64,000 nucleotides of DNA from Burkholderiales bacterium. Lineage in GTDB: Bacteria > Pseudomonadota > Gammaproteobacteria > Burkholderiales > Burkholderiaceae_C. Below, in pieces: positions 37,349 to 46,480 of the stretch (the stretch's first letter is position 1; every line of letters begins with the position of its first letter). Made by a program: the position numbers and the translations under genes. The notes below the pieces were generated by a model. The model was not told the DNA's origin and did not search any database. It saw only the letters and a program-made list of their open reading frames with translations. The DNA lies in NCBI GenBank assembly GCA_017302655.1, contig JAFLDE010000011.1:1-64000 (forward strand), read 5' to 3'.

Positions 37349-38704
37349 ATGAGCAAGTCGACGGCATCCGGCTCTACGGGCACCTGGTTTCAGACCCTCT
37401 CCCGTGCCCTGAACCTTCGTCGGGATCTTGATCGCCCCGAGCAGATCGACGCCGACATCCGCGACGGCGTGGCCGCCGTGGGCACGAATCTGTGGGTGTT
37501 GATGCTGGCGATCCTGATCGCCTCGATCGGCCTCAACGTCAACTCGACCGCGGTCATCATCGGCGCCATGCTGATCTCGCCGTTGATGGGGCCCATCATC
37601 GGCATCGGCTACGCGCTGGCCATCCGCGACTTCGAACTGCTGCGCCAAGCTGCCCGCAATCTGGCCGTTTTCACCGTCATCAGCCTGGCCACATCCACGC
37701 TCTATTTCACGCTCAGCCCCCTGCATTTGCCAGGCAGCGAACTGCTGGCGCGCACCACGCCCACGCTCTGGGACGTGCTCATCGCCTTCTTCGGTGGCTG
37801 CGCCGGCATCATTGCGCTGACGCGCCACAGCTTCACCAATGTGCTGCCGGGTGTCGCGATTGCGACCGCGCTCATGCCGCCGCTGTGCACCGCCGGATTC
37901 GCGCTGTCGCAGGGGCGCTGGGATTGGTTCTTTGGCGCGTTCTACTTGTTCGCCATCAACGGCGTGTTCATCGCCTACGCCGCCTTGCTCTTCGTGAAGC
38001 TGATGCGCCTGCGCCGGCCGATGGCCTTGGAAGCGGCCACCTTGCGCCGCGCGCGAGGGCTGACCGCACTGACCTTGCTGGTGGTGGTTGTGCCCAGCAT
38101 CTACCTGGCCTGGCGGCTGGTGGTGGCCCAGGGCTACCAGCAGGCGATAGGTGGCGCCATCGAGGCCTTGACTCGACAGTCGGGTGCTGTCGTGCTGTCC
38201 AGCCAAATCGACACCGAACGCCGGGAGGTCGAGCTGGTGGTGGACGGCGCACACAAGCCGAGCGAAGTCGCCGAGCAGCTTCGCGAGATCCTGCGGCGTC
38301 AGGGCGACGCGAGCACCCAAGTGGCTGTGCGCAGCGCAGGGGGGCGGGCCATTGATGTCGGTGGGCTCAAGCGCGAACTGGAGCTTGAATTGCTCGGCCG
38401 TCTGGGCGATCAGGATCAGGCCCTGCAGCAGCAAAAGGCCGAACTGGCCCAGCTGCGTGACCAACTCGCGGCCCGACCGCTGGCCCAAAGCGAACAGCGC
38501 CAACAGTTGCAGCAGGAGATTGCCGCCCAGCATCCACAGCTCGCCCACTTGCAGCTGGTGGACCCGGGGGCACCCCAGCCATTGACCGTGGTGGCCGACT
38601 GGCGCCGCATCCAAGCCGCTGAGCAGCAGCGCCTGCGCGCCTGGCTGGCCGTGCGTCTGCCGGGCCGGGATGTGCTGCTGGCGCAGGTGCTGAGCCCCCG
38701 CTGA
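37349..38704 (+). CDS. DUF389 membrane protein (TIGR00341 type) with a coiled-coil tail
   Basis: The 451-residue protein has the DUF389 core ([49 protein letters not shown]) and six to seven membrane helices. The extra C-terminal soluble part (about residues 265-451) includes a Gln-rich coiled coil (about 350-385, [19 protein letters not shown]). It starts 14 bases after topB. The family is uncharacterised. Confidence 0.85.
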   Translation: MSKSTASGSTGTWFQTLSRALNLRRDLDRPEQIDADIRDGVAAVGTNLWVLMLAILIASIGLNVNSTAVIIGAMLISPLMGPIIGIGYALAIRDFELLRQAARNLAVFTVISLATSTLYFTLSPLHLPGSELLARTTPTLWDVLIAFFGGCAGIIALTRHSFTNVLPGVAIATALMPPLCTAGFALSQGRWDWFFGAFYLFAINGVFIAYAALLFVKLMRLRRPMALEAATLRRARGLTALTLLVVVVPSIYLAWRLVVAQGYQQAIGGAIEALTRQSGAVVLSSQIDTERREVELVVDGAHKPSEVAEQLREILRRQGDASTQVAVRSAGGRAIDVGGLKRELELELLGRLGDQDQALQQQKAELAQLRDQLAARPLAQSEQRQQLQQEIAAQHPQLAHLQLVDPGAPQPLTVVADWRRIQAAEQQRLRAWLAVRLPGRDVLLAQVLSPR

Positions 38705-38760
38705 CGCGCCGCGAAGACGGGCTTGCCCAGCCGCGCAACGCCGCTGCGGACAATCAAGCC

Positions 38761-40002
38761 ATGGACGACCTGCAGGCCCTGGGCCAAGCCACCCGCGCTG
38801 CCGCGACTTTGCTGGCAGCCTCCTCCACCGCCCAGCGCAATGCCGCGCTGCTTGCGCTGGCGCGCCGCCTGCGCTCGCCGCTGCCCGAGGTGCAAGCCGC
38901 CAACGAGCGCGACCTCCAGGCCGCCGCCACGCTGAATGCGCCGCTGCGCGATCGCCTCCAGCTCGACGCCAAGATCCTTGCCACGCTGGCTGAGGGCTGC
39001 GAGCAGATCGCCGCGCTGCCCGACCCGGTGGGCGAGGTACTGAACCTGCGCCGTCGGCCCAGCGGCATCCAGGTCGGCCAGATGCGTGTGCCACTGGGCG
39101 CCTTCGGCATGATCTATGAGAGCCGGCCGAACGTGACCATCGAGGCCGCCTCGCTGGCCATCAAGAGCGGCAATGCCTGCATCTTGCGCGGTGGCTCCGA
39201 GGCCTTGCAAAGCAACCGCGCGCTGGCCCAGCTGGTGCAGGACAGCCTGGAGGAGGCCGGCCTGCCGCGTGCAGCCGTGCAGCTCATCCCCACCACCGAC
39301 CGCGCTGCCGTGGGCTGGCTGCTGGGCGCGACCGAGTTCATCGACCTCATCATTCCGCGCGGCGGCAAGGGGCTCATCGAACGCGTCAGCCGCGAGGCCA
39401 AGCTGCCCGTGCTCAAGCACCTGGACGGGAACTGCCACAGCTATGTCGACGCGCACGCCGACCTGGCGCAGGCGCTGCGCGTGGTGGACAACGCCAAGAC
39501 GCAGAAGGTCAGCCCCTGCAATGCCACCGAGAGCCTCTTGGTGCACCGCGCTGTGGCCGCTCGCTTCCTGCCGCAGCTGGCCTCGCTGTGGGCCCCCAAG
39601 GGCGTGCGCTTTCATGCCTGCCCCGAGAGCCTGCCCCTGCTGCTTGGTGCCGAGCCGGCTACCGAGGCCGACTGGGGCACCGAGTACCTGTCGCTGGACA
39701 TCTCGGTGAAGGTGGTCGATTCGCTCGAAGCGGCCATCGCGCACATCAACCGCTACGGCAGCCACCACACCGACGCCATCCTCACTACCCATCACCCGAG
39801 CGCCATGCGATTCCTGCGCGAGGTCGATTCCGCGTCGGTGATGGTCAATGCCAGCACCCGCTTTGCCGATGGCTTCGAGTACGGTCTGGGCGCCGAGATT
39901 GGCATCAGCACCGACAAGCTGCATGCGCGCGGCCCGGTGGGGCTGGAGGGCCTGACCTCCTTGAAGTGGGTGGTGTTCGGTCAGGGTGAATGCCGCGTCT
40001 GA
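38761..40002 (+). CDS. proA: Gamma-glutamyl phosphate reductase
   Basis: The 413-residue enzyme carries [12 protein letters not shown] with the catalytic Cys 253 and the expected dehydrogenase blocks ([33 protein letters not shown]). It reduces gamma-glutamyl phosphate to the semialdehyde in proline synthesis. proB is not in the window. A 56-base gap separates it from the DUF389 gene. Confidence 0.96.
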   Translation: MDDLQALGQATRAAATLLAASSTAQRNAALLALARRLRSPLPEVQAANERDLQAAATLNAPLRDRLQLDAKILATLAEGCEQIAALPDPVGEVLNLRRRPSGIQVGQMRVPLGAFGMIYESRPNVTIEAASLAIKSGNACILRGGSEALQSNRALAQLVQDSLEEAGLPRAAVQLIPTTDRAAVGWLLGATEFIDLIIPRGGKGLIERVSREAKLPVLKHLDGNCHSYVDAHADLAQALRVVDNAKTQKVSPCNATESLLVHRAVAARFLPQLASLWAPKGVRFHACPESLPLLLGAEPATEADWGTEYLSLDISVKVVDSLEAAIAHINRYGSHHTDAILTTHHPSAMRFLREVDSASVMVNASTRFADGFEYGLGAEIGISTDKLHARGPVGLEGLTSLKWVVFGQGECRV

Positions 40003-40084
40003 GCGGCTGAAAGTTCGCGGTTTCGGCTCCAGGTTCCTGCTTCCGGTGGATGCCAAGCGCCTGGCGCGGCGGCACACTGTGCGG

Positions 40085-40834
40085 ATGTGCTCCTGGTTGT
40101 CCTCGGTGCGTTCATGGGCCTGCCTGCTGGCCGGGTTGGTCGTCGGTTCAGCCATGGCGCAGGTTTCGGAGCACCGTCTCAAGCTGAGCACACACGAATT
40201 GCCGCCCTATTCCTCGCAGCTTGCGGGATCGCCCGGGGGCATCGCGGTGACCGTCGTGCGGTGCGCGGCCCGCCGCATGAACCTGGCGCTGGAGATCGAG
40301 TTCGTGCCTTGGGCACGTGCCCAGTTGCATGCCCAGGAAGGTCTCAGCGACGGCTTCTTCGCCGCCTCGCAATCCGATGCACGCGATGCCTATGCGCAGC
40401 TCAGCGAGGTGATCGCGCCGCAGCAGTGGCGTTGGTACTTCCGGGTCGACGCCAGGCTGAGGCCCGGAAGCAGCGAGTTCCGCCGCGCGGCGCGAGTCAC
40501 CAGCTTCCTGGGCGCCAACATGATGGACTGGCTGATCGCCCAGGGCTACCGGACGGAAACCGCCCCCACCGACACCGCTGCCCTGCTGCGCATGTTGCAA
40601 CAGGGGCGGGTCGATGCGGTGTTGGCCAACCAGCTGGTGATGGAGCACTTGCTGGCCACACGCTCCGACGGCACGTCGCTGCAATCCCAGCTGGCCTTGG
40701 ACAAGCCCTTGGGCGTCTACCTGACGCGCCGATTTCTGGCCCAGCGCCCCCCGGACTTCATGACGCGCTTCAATGCCGCCGTGCTGGCCTGCAGGCCCGC
40801 TGAAGAGCCGCGCGGCAAAGCGGCGAAGCACTGA
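40085..40834 (+). CDS. Periplasmic solute-binding protein, family 3-like
   Basis: The 249-residue product has a signal peptide (cleavage near AMA-QVS). The mature part resembles amino-acid-type (SBP_bac_3) domains (HELPPYSSQ near the start, LLRMLQQGRVDAVLANQLVMEHLL near the end). No transporter genes are linked, so it may be an orphan sensor-type binding protein. ATG 40085 lies in front of the signal peptide; a longer frame from 39986 would overlap proA. Confidence 0.75.
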   Translation: MCSWLSSVRSWACLLAGLVVGSAMAQVSEHRLKLSTHELPPYSSQLAGSPGGIAVTVVRCAARRMNLALEIEFVPWARAQLHAQEGLSDGFFAASQSDARDAYAQLSEVIAPQQWRWYFRVDARLRPGSSEFRRAARVTSFLGANMMDWLIAQGYRTETAPTDTAALLRMLQQGRVDAVLANQLVMEHLLATRSDGTSLQSQLALDKPLGVYLTRRFLAQRPPDFMTRFNAAVLACRPAEEPRGKAAKH

Positions 40835-40844
40835 GCCCGTCCGG

Positions 40845-41408
40845 TCAGCACCATTCCGGCGGCGTTTGGAAAGCGGGGTTGAGCCGCTCGCTGAGTTGGT
40901 GGTCGCGCCAGGCGCCGGCAATGCACAGGTAGTCCTTCGCCAGGCCGATGTCCCGAAAGCCCAGCCGATGCAGCAGGCGTTGGCTGCGGTCGTTGTGCGG
41001 CTGCCAGGCGGCTTGCAACCGGTGCAAGTTCAGCCCCGGGGCAAAGGCCTCGGCCATCACCGCCCCCAGCGCTTCGTGCATCAGGCCGCGGCCTTGGCAG
41101 TTGGCATCCAGGCTGTAGCCCAGGCTGGCGCTCTGGTGGTGACCGCGCGCGATGTTGCTGACGCCGATCACGCCGATCACCCGCCAGCCGTCATCGCTGA
41201 GCAGCCAGCGCAGCGCCTGGCCCTCCGCAGCGGCGCTGGCCGCCATGCTGAGGAACTCCACTTGGCGCGCTGGATCGGCCTGGCCCTCACGGCGTGGCTC
41301 CCAGGGCGCCAGGTGCTCGGCATTGCGCCGGTAGAAATCGGCCGTCTGCAAGGCCCAGATCGGCGCGGCCGGCAGCAGGCGCAGCCGGGGTGTGAAAAGC
41401 TCTTGCAT
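40845..41408 (-). CDS. GNAT-family N-acetyltransferase (RimJ/L-like)
   Basis: The 187-residue protein has TPRLRLLPAAP at the start, then GVIGVSNIARG, LGYSLDANCQGRGLMHEALGAV (acetyl-CoA loop) and NDRSQRLLHRLGFRDIG. These fit the RimJ/RimL group that acetylates protein N-termini. ATG 41408 is preferred over TTG 41417. It begins 6 bases after the acyltransferase gene on the same strand. Confidence 0.85.
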   Translation of the reverse strand: MQELFTPRLRLLPAAPIWALQTADFYRRNAEHLAPWEPRREGQADPARQVEFLSMAASAAAEGQALRWLLSDDGWRVIGVIGVSNIARGHHQSASLGYSLDANCQGRGLMHEALGAVMAEAFAPGLNLHRLQAAWQPHNDRSQRLLHRLGFRDIGLAKDYLCIAGAWRDHQLSERLNPAFQTPPEWC

Positions 41409-41413
41409 GGCCG

Positions 41414-43306
41414 TCAAGCCAGCAACGTGGCCACGCGCTCGCGCAAGCCCTCGGCGCCCAGTTGCCGCGCGGCATCGGGAGCGATCGGCTCACCCACCAC
41501 CACCTCTACGCGGCTGAGCAGGCCACGGCGGAAGGGCGTGCGCATGGCAGGTCCGTCGATGCGGCTGAAATAGCTGCCCCACAGGTTGCGCAGCGCCATC
41601 GGCACCACCGGCACGGGGTCGGAATCGAGGATCTTCATCAGCCCGCCCTTGAAGGCCTGCAGCGTGCCGTCGCGGGTGATGCCGCCCTCCGGAAAGATGG
41701 CCAGGATCTCACCCTCGCGCAGCACCCGGCTGGCCTCCTGGAAGGCGCGCTCGTAGGTGCCGGGGTCCTCCTTCTGCGGCGCCACGGGAATGGCCTTGGC
41801 GAGACGGAACATCCAGCCCAGCACCGGCGTCTTGAAGATGCGGTGGTCCATGATGAAGCGCACCGGCCTTGGGCTCACGCCCATCAGGAGCACGGCGTCG
41901 ATGAAGCTCACATGGTTGCTGATGAGAAGCGCTGGGCCCTCGGTGGGGATGTGATCGGCGCCGCGCAGCTTCAGGCGGTACACGGTGTGCGAGAGCACGA
42001 AGGCCACGAAGCGCAGCAGGTATTCGGGCACCACCAGGAAGATGTACAGCCCGACCACCAGATTGGCCAGGCCGAGCAGGCCGAACAGCTCCGGGATGCT
42101 GAACCCGGCCACCAGCAGCAGGCCGGCGATGACGCTGGCGGCCACCATGAACAGCGAGTTCAGGATGTTGTTGGCGGCAATGATGCGGGCGCGGTGCGTG
42201 GGTTGCGCGCGCAGCTGGATGAGTGCGTACATCGGCACGCTGTAGAGCCCGGCGCTGAGCGCGAGCATGGCGAGGTCCACCATCACCCGCAGATGGCCCG
42301 GTGCCTGCACGAAGCTCGCCAGCGTGTGGACGGCGTCAGCGGTCACCGGCGGCAGCGCGCGGCAGGCCAGCCACAAGTCGATGGCGAACACCGACATGCC
42401 CAGGCAGCCCAGGGGCACGAGGCCGATCTCGACCATGCGCCTGGAGAGCATCTCGCACATCAGCGAGCCCACGGCCACGCCGATGGAGAAGATGACCAGC
42501 AAGAGCGTCGCCACCTGCTCGTTGCCGTGCAGCACCTGCTTGGCAAAGGCCGGAAAGTTGGCCAGGAACACCGCGCCGACGAACCACATCCACGAGATGC
42601 CGAGCAGCGAGCGGAACACCGCCAGATTGCCGCGCGCCAGCATGAGGTTGCGCCAGGTTTCGCTGAAAGGGTTCCAGTTGATGCGCAGGCCGGGGTCGCT
42701 GGCCGGCGTGGGCGGCAGCAGCCAGCTCGACAGCACGCCCAGCAGCGCGATCAGCAGGCAGCCCCAGGCGATGTAATGCGGCCCCACCCCCGGCACATGC
42801 ACCAGCACCCCGGCCAGGATGTTGCCGACCAGGATCGACACGAAGGTGCCCATCTCCACCATGCCGTTGCCGCCGGTCAGCTCCTCGGGGCGAAGGTGCT
42901 GCGGCAGGTAGGCGTACTTCACCGGGCCGAACACCGTGCTTTGCAGGCCGAGCAGGAAGATGCAGGCCAGCATGGTGGGCACATGAGTGGCATACAGACC
43001 CCAGGCACCGAGCAGCACCAGCAGCAGCTCCCAGACCTTGGTGAAGCGAATGAGCGTGCGCTTGTCGTACTTGTCGGCCAGCTGCCCCGAGGTGGCGCTG
43101 AACAGCACGAAGGGCAGGATGAAGGCCGCGCCGATGACCAGGCCCGCCTGCTCGGGCGGCAACCAGCTCACGCTGAGCTGGAAGGTGACCATCAGCGTGA
43201 AGGCGCCCTTGAACAGGTTGTCGTTGGCGGCGCCGAGGAACTGCGTCCAGAAGAAGGGCGCGAAGCGGCGCTGGCGCATCAGCGCGAACTGGTTGGACTG
43301 GCTCAT
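41414..43306 (-). CDS. MFS transporter - 1-acylglycerophosphate acyltransferase fusion (LplT-like)
   Basis: The 630-residue protein has about twelve helices of MFS type (residues about 1-410, starting FFWTQFLGAANDNLFKGAF). A PlsC-type domain follows (about 425-630), with NHVSFIDAVLL supplying H-x4-D and IFPEGGITRDG. In E. coli, LplT flips lysophospholipid and the separate Aas protein acylates it; here the acyltransferase half is fused and the AMP-binding domain of Aas is absent. Its likely role is salvage of lysophospholipid at the inner membrane. Confidence 0.88.
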   Translation of the reverse strand: MSQSNQFALMRQRRFAPFFWTQFLGAANDNLFKGAFTLMVTFQLSVSWLPPEQAGLVIGAAFILPFVLFSATSGQLADKYDKRTLIRFTKVWELLLVLLGAWGLYATHVPTMLACIFLLGLQSTVFGPVKYAYLPQHLRPEELTGGNGMVEMGTFVSILVGNILAGVLVHVPGVGPHYIAWGCLLIALLGVLSSWLLPPTPASDPGLRINWNPFSETWRNLMLARGNLAVFRSLLGISWMWFVGAVFLANFPAFAKQVLHGNEQVATLLLVIFSIGVAVGSLMCEMLSRRMVEIGLVPLGCLGMSVFAIDLWLACRALPPVTADAVHTLASFVQAPGHLRVMVDLAMLALSAGLYSVPMYALIQLRAQPTHRARIIAANNILNSLFMVAASVIAGLLLVAGFSIPELFGLLGLANLVVGLYIFLVVPEYLLRFVAFVLSHTVYRLKLRGADHIPTEGPALLISNHVSFIDAVLLMGVSPRPVRFIMDHRIFKTPVLGWMFRLAKAIPVAPQKEDPGTYERAFQEASRVLREGEILAIFPEGGITRDGTLQAFKGGLMKILDSDPVPVVPMALRNLWGSYFSRIDGPAMRTPFRRGLLSRVEVVVGEPIAPDAARQLGAEGLRERVATLLA

Positions 43307-43318
43307 GCGGGCACGCTA

Positions 43319-44131
43319 TCAGCGAACGATCTGTTCCGGCCCCGACAGTGCACGGCGCTGCATCCAGGCAAACACCGAGTCGGCGCTCACCGTGGCGATG
43401 CGGCCAGCGAAGCGCTGGCTGTCGGGGTGATCATCGAAGGCGACGTTGGCCTTCGTGAGCCGAGCACCCAGGCGGGTGAAGGCGTCGATGCGCAGTACGG
43501 TGGGCTCATAGCCCTGAAGGCGCAGCCAGGCCTGGGCGCGCGGGCGGTCGCTGGCAGCCCCCTCCGCGGCGCTGGCCAGGGTTTCGATCAGCCACTGGTT
43601 GCTCTGTTGGTAGGTCGTGGCCCAGGGGTAGGCGAGCAGGTTGTAGCGCGGCTGGTGCAGACGCCTTGCCGCCGCGTTGTCGCGCAGCATCGGCAGCAGC
43701 GCTTCCTGCCAGTCGGCACGGGGCAGCACGAAGGCGGCCTCGAAGCGGTGCGGGTCGTCCAGAAAGAACTCGGCCAAGCCCTGCCGGAAGAGTGCGGCGC
43801 GATCGCTGCCGCAGTGGTTGAGCTTGTGCACCACGCGCCAGGTACCCGGCGCGTCGGCGGTGGGTGCAGCCTCGCGATAGGCAAAGGCCAAGTGCGACCA
43901 GCGCAGGCCCCATCGCGACAAATCTTGCCCGGCACGGGCGAGCACCACCACCTGCGCGCCACTGGCGTCGAGGGCTTGCGCGGTGCGAAGCGCCAGCTCC
44001 AGACCTTGCGCCACGCGCTCGGCGCGTGGCGGCTGAACCTCGCAGCTGCGTCCGGCATGGACGGGCTTCGAAGCCCCGAGACACAAGCTCAGCAGCAGGG
44101 CTCGGCTCAGCTGGGTGTTTCTAGGGCGCAC
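43319..44131 (-). CDS. DUF2145 family secreted protein
   Basis: The 270-residue product begins at GTG 44131 with a GGAG 7 bases upstream and has a signal peptide (SRALLLSLCLGASKPVHAG). Conserved-looking parts are WSHLAFAYR, HKLNHCGSDRAALFRQGLAEFF, YNLLAYPWATTYQQSNQWLIE and the C-terminal DHPDSQRF, matching DUF2145 as I remember it. It overlaps the upstream gene by 11 bases and closes a four-gene operon. Function is unknown. Confidence 0.75.
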   Translation of the reverse strand: MRPRNTQLSRALLLSLCLGASKPVHAGRSCEVQPPRAERVAQGLELALRTAQALDASGAQVVVLARAGQDLSRWGLRWSHLAFAYREAAPTADAPGTWRVVHKLNHCGSDRAALFRQGLAEFFLDDPHRFEAAFVLPRADWQEALLPMLRDNAAARRLHQPRYNLLAYPWATTYQQSNQWLIETLASAAEGAASDRPRAQAWLRLQGYEPTVLRIDAFTRLGARLTKANVAFDDHPDSQRFAGRIATVSADSVFAWMQRRALSGPEQIVR

Positions 44132-44564
44132 GTTCAAGCTCCAAGGCACCAGGGTGCATGGTGGGATCCCAGCCGAATCGGGTCTTGAGATGGAAGTCTC
44201 CCGACAGGCGTCCGTCCCCCACCGAGGTGATGAGCAGGACCAGTTGGCGCTTGCCCGCCGCGTGGCCTTCTGCAAGCACGGCCCCCTGGAGCGACACCTC
44301 GTAATCGAGACGTCCACGGCGACGGACGGGTTGTGTGGGGGGCAGGGTGGCGGCGCCCAGGCGGCCGCTCAGCGTCAGGTCGGAGCCGACATGCAGCCGG
44401 GTGGGCAACGGGCCGTGCTGGTCCGCCAGCTTCTTCTCGTAGAAGCGCGCCTGTCCGTTCCAACTGCCAACCACGCTCTGGGGATCGACAGAGGAGAGCT
44501 TGTCGCTCGCCTGCACAGGCAGCAAGGCGAGCAAGGCCAGCGTGGCGATGAGGACGGACTTCAT
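44121..44564 (-). CDS. Small secreted protein of unknown function, DUF2145 operon
   Basis: The 147-residue product has a signal peptide (MKSVLIATLALLALLPVQAS). The mature protein is beta-rich, with a possible lipocalin-like motif VVGSWNGQARFYEKK. I do not recognise the family. It overlaps the genes on both sides (4 bases upstream, 11 bases downstream), which shows translational coupling. Confidence 0.7.
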   Translation of the reverse strand: MKSVLIATLALLALLPVQASDKLSSVDPQSVVGSWNGQARFYEKKLADQHGPLPTRLHVGSDLTLSGRLGAATLPPTQPVRRRGRLDYEVSLQGAVLAEGHAAGKRQLVLLITSVGDGRLSGDFHLKTRFGWDPTMHPGALELERAP

Positions 44565-44998
44565 GGCGCCAGCGCTTCATGGTGGGTGAGCGCGCGGCCG
44601 ATGGCATTCGGGATGAAGCAGATCGCCTGCCCGGCCACCGACAGCACCATGCCGGCCCCCACCACGGTCACGGACACCGCGGTACCGGCCACCACCGCTG
44701 AAGCGCGGGCGGCTTCGCCGCTGAAGCGAAGGGTCATGCGTGCGCCGTCGCTGGCGCGCTCCAGCACCCAGACCGTGCCCTCCGCGCTGGCCTGCACGGC
44801 CACGACGGCCAGCGTGGCGCCTGCCGAAAGCAGCATCACCGGCGCCGCCACCGACACGGCCACCGGCAGCATGGACAGGGCACTCGCCTCGGACAGATCG
44901 GTGTGCGCCGCCGCAGGCGCCTGCAAGGCCAAGGCCCAGCCCAGGCCGATCGAACACAGGCGCAGGGACGCGTTCAGGGAAAAGGTGCGACGCTTCAT
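44561..44998 (-). CDS. Secreted or membrane protein of unknown function, DUF2145 operon
   Basis: The 145-residue product has a signal peptide (cleavage near AAA-HTD, residue 31) and two further hydrophobic segments (about 45-68 and 102-125) around a small polar loop. It is likely held in the inner membrane. I do not recognise the family. It overlaps the YiaA gene stop and the next gene start by 4 bases each. Confidence 0.7.
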   Translation of the reverse strand: MKRRTFSLNASLRLCSIGLGWALALQAPAAAHTDLSEASALSMLPVAVSVAAPVMLLSAGATLAVVAVQASAEGTVWVLERASDGARMTLRFSGEAARASAVVAGTAVSVTVVGAGMVLSVAGQAICFIPNAIGRALTHHEALAP

Positions 44999-45432
44999 GA
45001 CAGGCACTCCGCTTCCTGCGCATCGCGCAGGGTTTTGGCCAAGGTGAAGGCCGAGGACATCAGAAAGAGCCAGGCCACGAGCAGGAAGGCGCCGTGCGCG
45101 GGCGGGATGGCGAGCACGCTCAGGCCCCAGCCGGTCAAGCCCATGGCGGTGGCCAGTCCGCCCCAGGCCACCAGGCGCCAGCCAGGTGCCTCGGGCAAGC
45201 CAGCCGCGCGGTCGCGCACCGACTTCGCCAGCACGAATGCGGCGCACAGGCAGAACACGTAGGCCATGACCATGAAGGCCCGCTCGATGGGAGTCACCGG
45301 CAGCCAGGCCAGCCCGGAGCCGCAGAGCAGCGCGGCGGCGCCGAAGGAGATCCAGACCTGGGTCTTCCAGGCCGGGGTGTCGCGTCGTGGGGCTGCTTGC
45401 ATGGCGGGGTGCCGAAGTGAAGGTGAGGGCAT
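44995..45432 (-). CDS. YiaA/YiaB-type inner membrane protein
   Basis: The 145-residue protein has four helices in two repeats of the YiaAB two-helix domain (WISFGAAALLCGSGLAWLP and AFMVMAYVFCLCAAFVLAKSVRDR, then a similar second pair). The second repeat ends AFTLAKTLRDA, echoing FVLAKSVRD in the first. The start may be 45432 or 45402. It heads the DUF2145 operon. Confidence 0.75.
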   Translation of the reverse strand: MPSPSLRHPAMQAAPRRDTPAWKTQVWISFGAAALLCGSGLAWLPVTPIERAFMVMAYVFCLCAAFVLAKSVRDRAAGLPEAPGWRLVAWGGLATAMGLTGWGLSVLAIPPAHGAFLLVAWLFLMSSAFTLAKTLRDAQEAECLS

Positions 45433-45513
45433 GGTGTCGGCACCGCCCTGTGCGCACCAGCAACGGCTGCAGGGTGCCGAGCCTTGGCACCCGAGGTATC
45501 GCCGGCCGAGACT

Positions 45514-45557
45514 GAGAGCTTTTCGTCCATGCCCGCCTTGCCCGCCAAAAAGCTCTC
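45514..45557. repeat. Inverted repeat with 10-bp arms
   Basis: GAGAGCTTTT (45514-45523) and AAAAGCTCTC (45548-45557) are perfect complements 24 bases apart. They lie between the small protein gene terminator and the YiaA gene. Role is unknown. Confidence 0.5.
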
Positions 45558-45579
45558 AAGCTCTGAGCCCAAAAAGCAA

Positions 45580-45603
45580 AACGGCCCGCCGAGGCGGGCC
45601 GTT
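45580..45603 (-). terminator. Terminator hairpin after small protein gene A
   Basis: An 11-bp perfect stem (AACGGCCCGCC / GGCGGGCCGTT) is followed on the minus strand by a T-rich tail (TTTGCTTTTT). The same stem recurs at 46108-46131. Confidence 0.8.
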
Positions 45604-45624
45604 GTTCCCCCGAGGACGAGGGCG

Positions 45625-45858
45625 TTACGAAGCGCTGGCGCGCTTGGCCGTCACGACGACGGCGGGCAGGCGCGTGGGCTCAGGGCTCTGGGTGCGCTTG
45701 GCGGTGACCACCACGGTGGGCAGGGTCACGACGGTAGGTTCTGGCAGAACCATCGGTCCGGCCAGCACGGCAGCCGACGCGACGGTCAGGCCGGCCATCA
45801 CGATCATGGTGAGGACGTCGCTCAGAGCGGACAGCGGGGCGATTTGGAAGCGGGTCAT
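45625..45858 (-). CDS. Small membrane/exported protein A with two VVVTAKR motifs
   Basis: The 77-residue protein has an N-terminal hydrophobic segment (about residues 9-34) that could be a signal peptide or anchor. A Pro-rich tail follows with LPTVVVTAKR at 46-55 and LPAVVVTAKR at 64-73, and it ends RASAS. The VVVTAKR motif resembles the TonB-box and plug start of TonB-dependent receptors. AAGGAG stands 6 bases before ATG 45858. Protein B at 46156 is its paralogue, and the cassette is duplicated. No family is recognised. Confidence 0.7.
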   Translation of the reverse strand: MTRFQIAPLSALSDVLTMIVMAGLTVASAAVLAGPMVLPEPTVVTLPTVVVTAKRTQSPEPTRLPAVVVTAKRASAS

Positions 45859-46107
45859 GGTGATCTCCTTGGGGGGCATCGCGAACTGGCGAATTGCGTT
45901 GCGATGACTGAACTTTGGGCGATCACGACCTCGCTTCCCAGCGGCTTGCGACGAGGTGCAGATGCGGGCGCTGAAACGACGTGCAGGCGGTCCGAACGCG
46001 CACGATGCTCGCCCTGTCATGAACTGCGCGTTTGCTGCGGCACGGCCCGCGGCGCACAGAGCGAACGATGAAAGGCAAACGGCCCGCACACAGCGAGCCG
46101 CAATGAA

Positions 46108-46131
46108 AACGGCCCGCCGAGGCGGGCCGTT
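46108..46131 (-). terminator. Terminator hairpin after small protein gene B
   Basis: The same 11-bp stem as at 45580-45603 (AACGGCCCGCC / GGCGGGCCGTT), followed on the minus strand by a short T-containing tail (TTCATTG). It is the copy belonging to the duplicated cassette. Confidence 0.7.
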
Positions 46132-46155
46132 CGTTCCCCCAAGTGATGGGGTTCG

Positions 46156-46383
46156 TTACGAGGCGCTCACGCGCTTGGCGGTCACCACCACGGCGGGCAG
46201 ATGAACGCGCTCGGCGCTGGATTTCGCGGTCACCACCACCAGGGGCAGGGTGGCGGGTTCGGCCTTCTCGTGCTGCACCGGCAGGGCCATCACGGCGGCG
46301 CTGGCGACCGTCAGGCCGGCCATCACGAAGAGGGTCAGGGCGTCGCTCAGAGCGGTCAGCGGGGAGGTGTTGAAGCGGGTCAT
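46156..46383 (-). CDS. Small membrane/exported protein B with two VVVTAK motifs
   Basis: The 75-residue protein is a clear paralogue of the 45625-45858 product. It shares MTRF at the start, the hydrophobic core LTxxVMAGLTVASAAVxA and the ending VVVTAKRxSAS. The repeats are LPLVVVTAKS (46-55) and LPAVVVTAKR (62-71). The ribosome site is again AAGGAGATCACC directly before ATG 46383. The different spacing between repeats (18 residues in A, 16 in B) argues for selection on the motif rather than on the exact length. Confidence 0.7.
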   Translation of the reverse strand: MTRFNTSPLTALSDALTLFVMAGLTVASAAVMALPVQHEKAEPATLPLVVVTAKSSAERVHLPAVVVTAKRVSAS

Positions 46384-46400
46384 GGTGATCTCCTTGGGGG

Positions 46401-46422
46401 GTCATCGCGAACTTGCGATGAC
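46401..46422. promoter_or_regulatory. Inverted repeat in the 5' region of small protein gene B
   Basis: GTCATCGC (46401-46408) and GCGATGAC (46415-46422) are perfect 8-bp arms with a 6-base spacer, about 20 bases before the start codon. A similar arrangement with a longer, degenerated loop precedes gene A (about 45879-45918). It may be an operator or an mRNA hairpin. Confidence 0.6.
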
Positions 46423-46480
46423 TGAACTTTGGGCGATCACGGCCTCGCTTCCCAGCGACTTGCGATGAAGCGCAGAAAGC

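Noticed and set aside
41462-44188. 908-codon open frame on the + strand
   Set aside because: It lies opposite the MFS-acyltransferase and DUF2145 genes, whose products carry clear family motifs. The translation is rich in Gln, Arg, Ala and His with no motif, as expected of a GC-rich antisense shadow.
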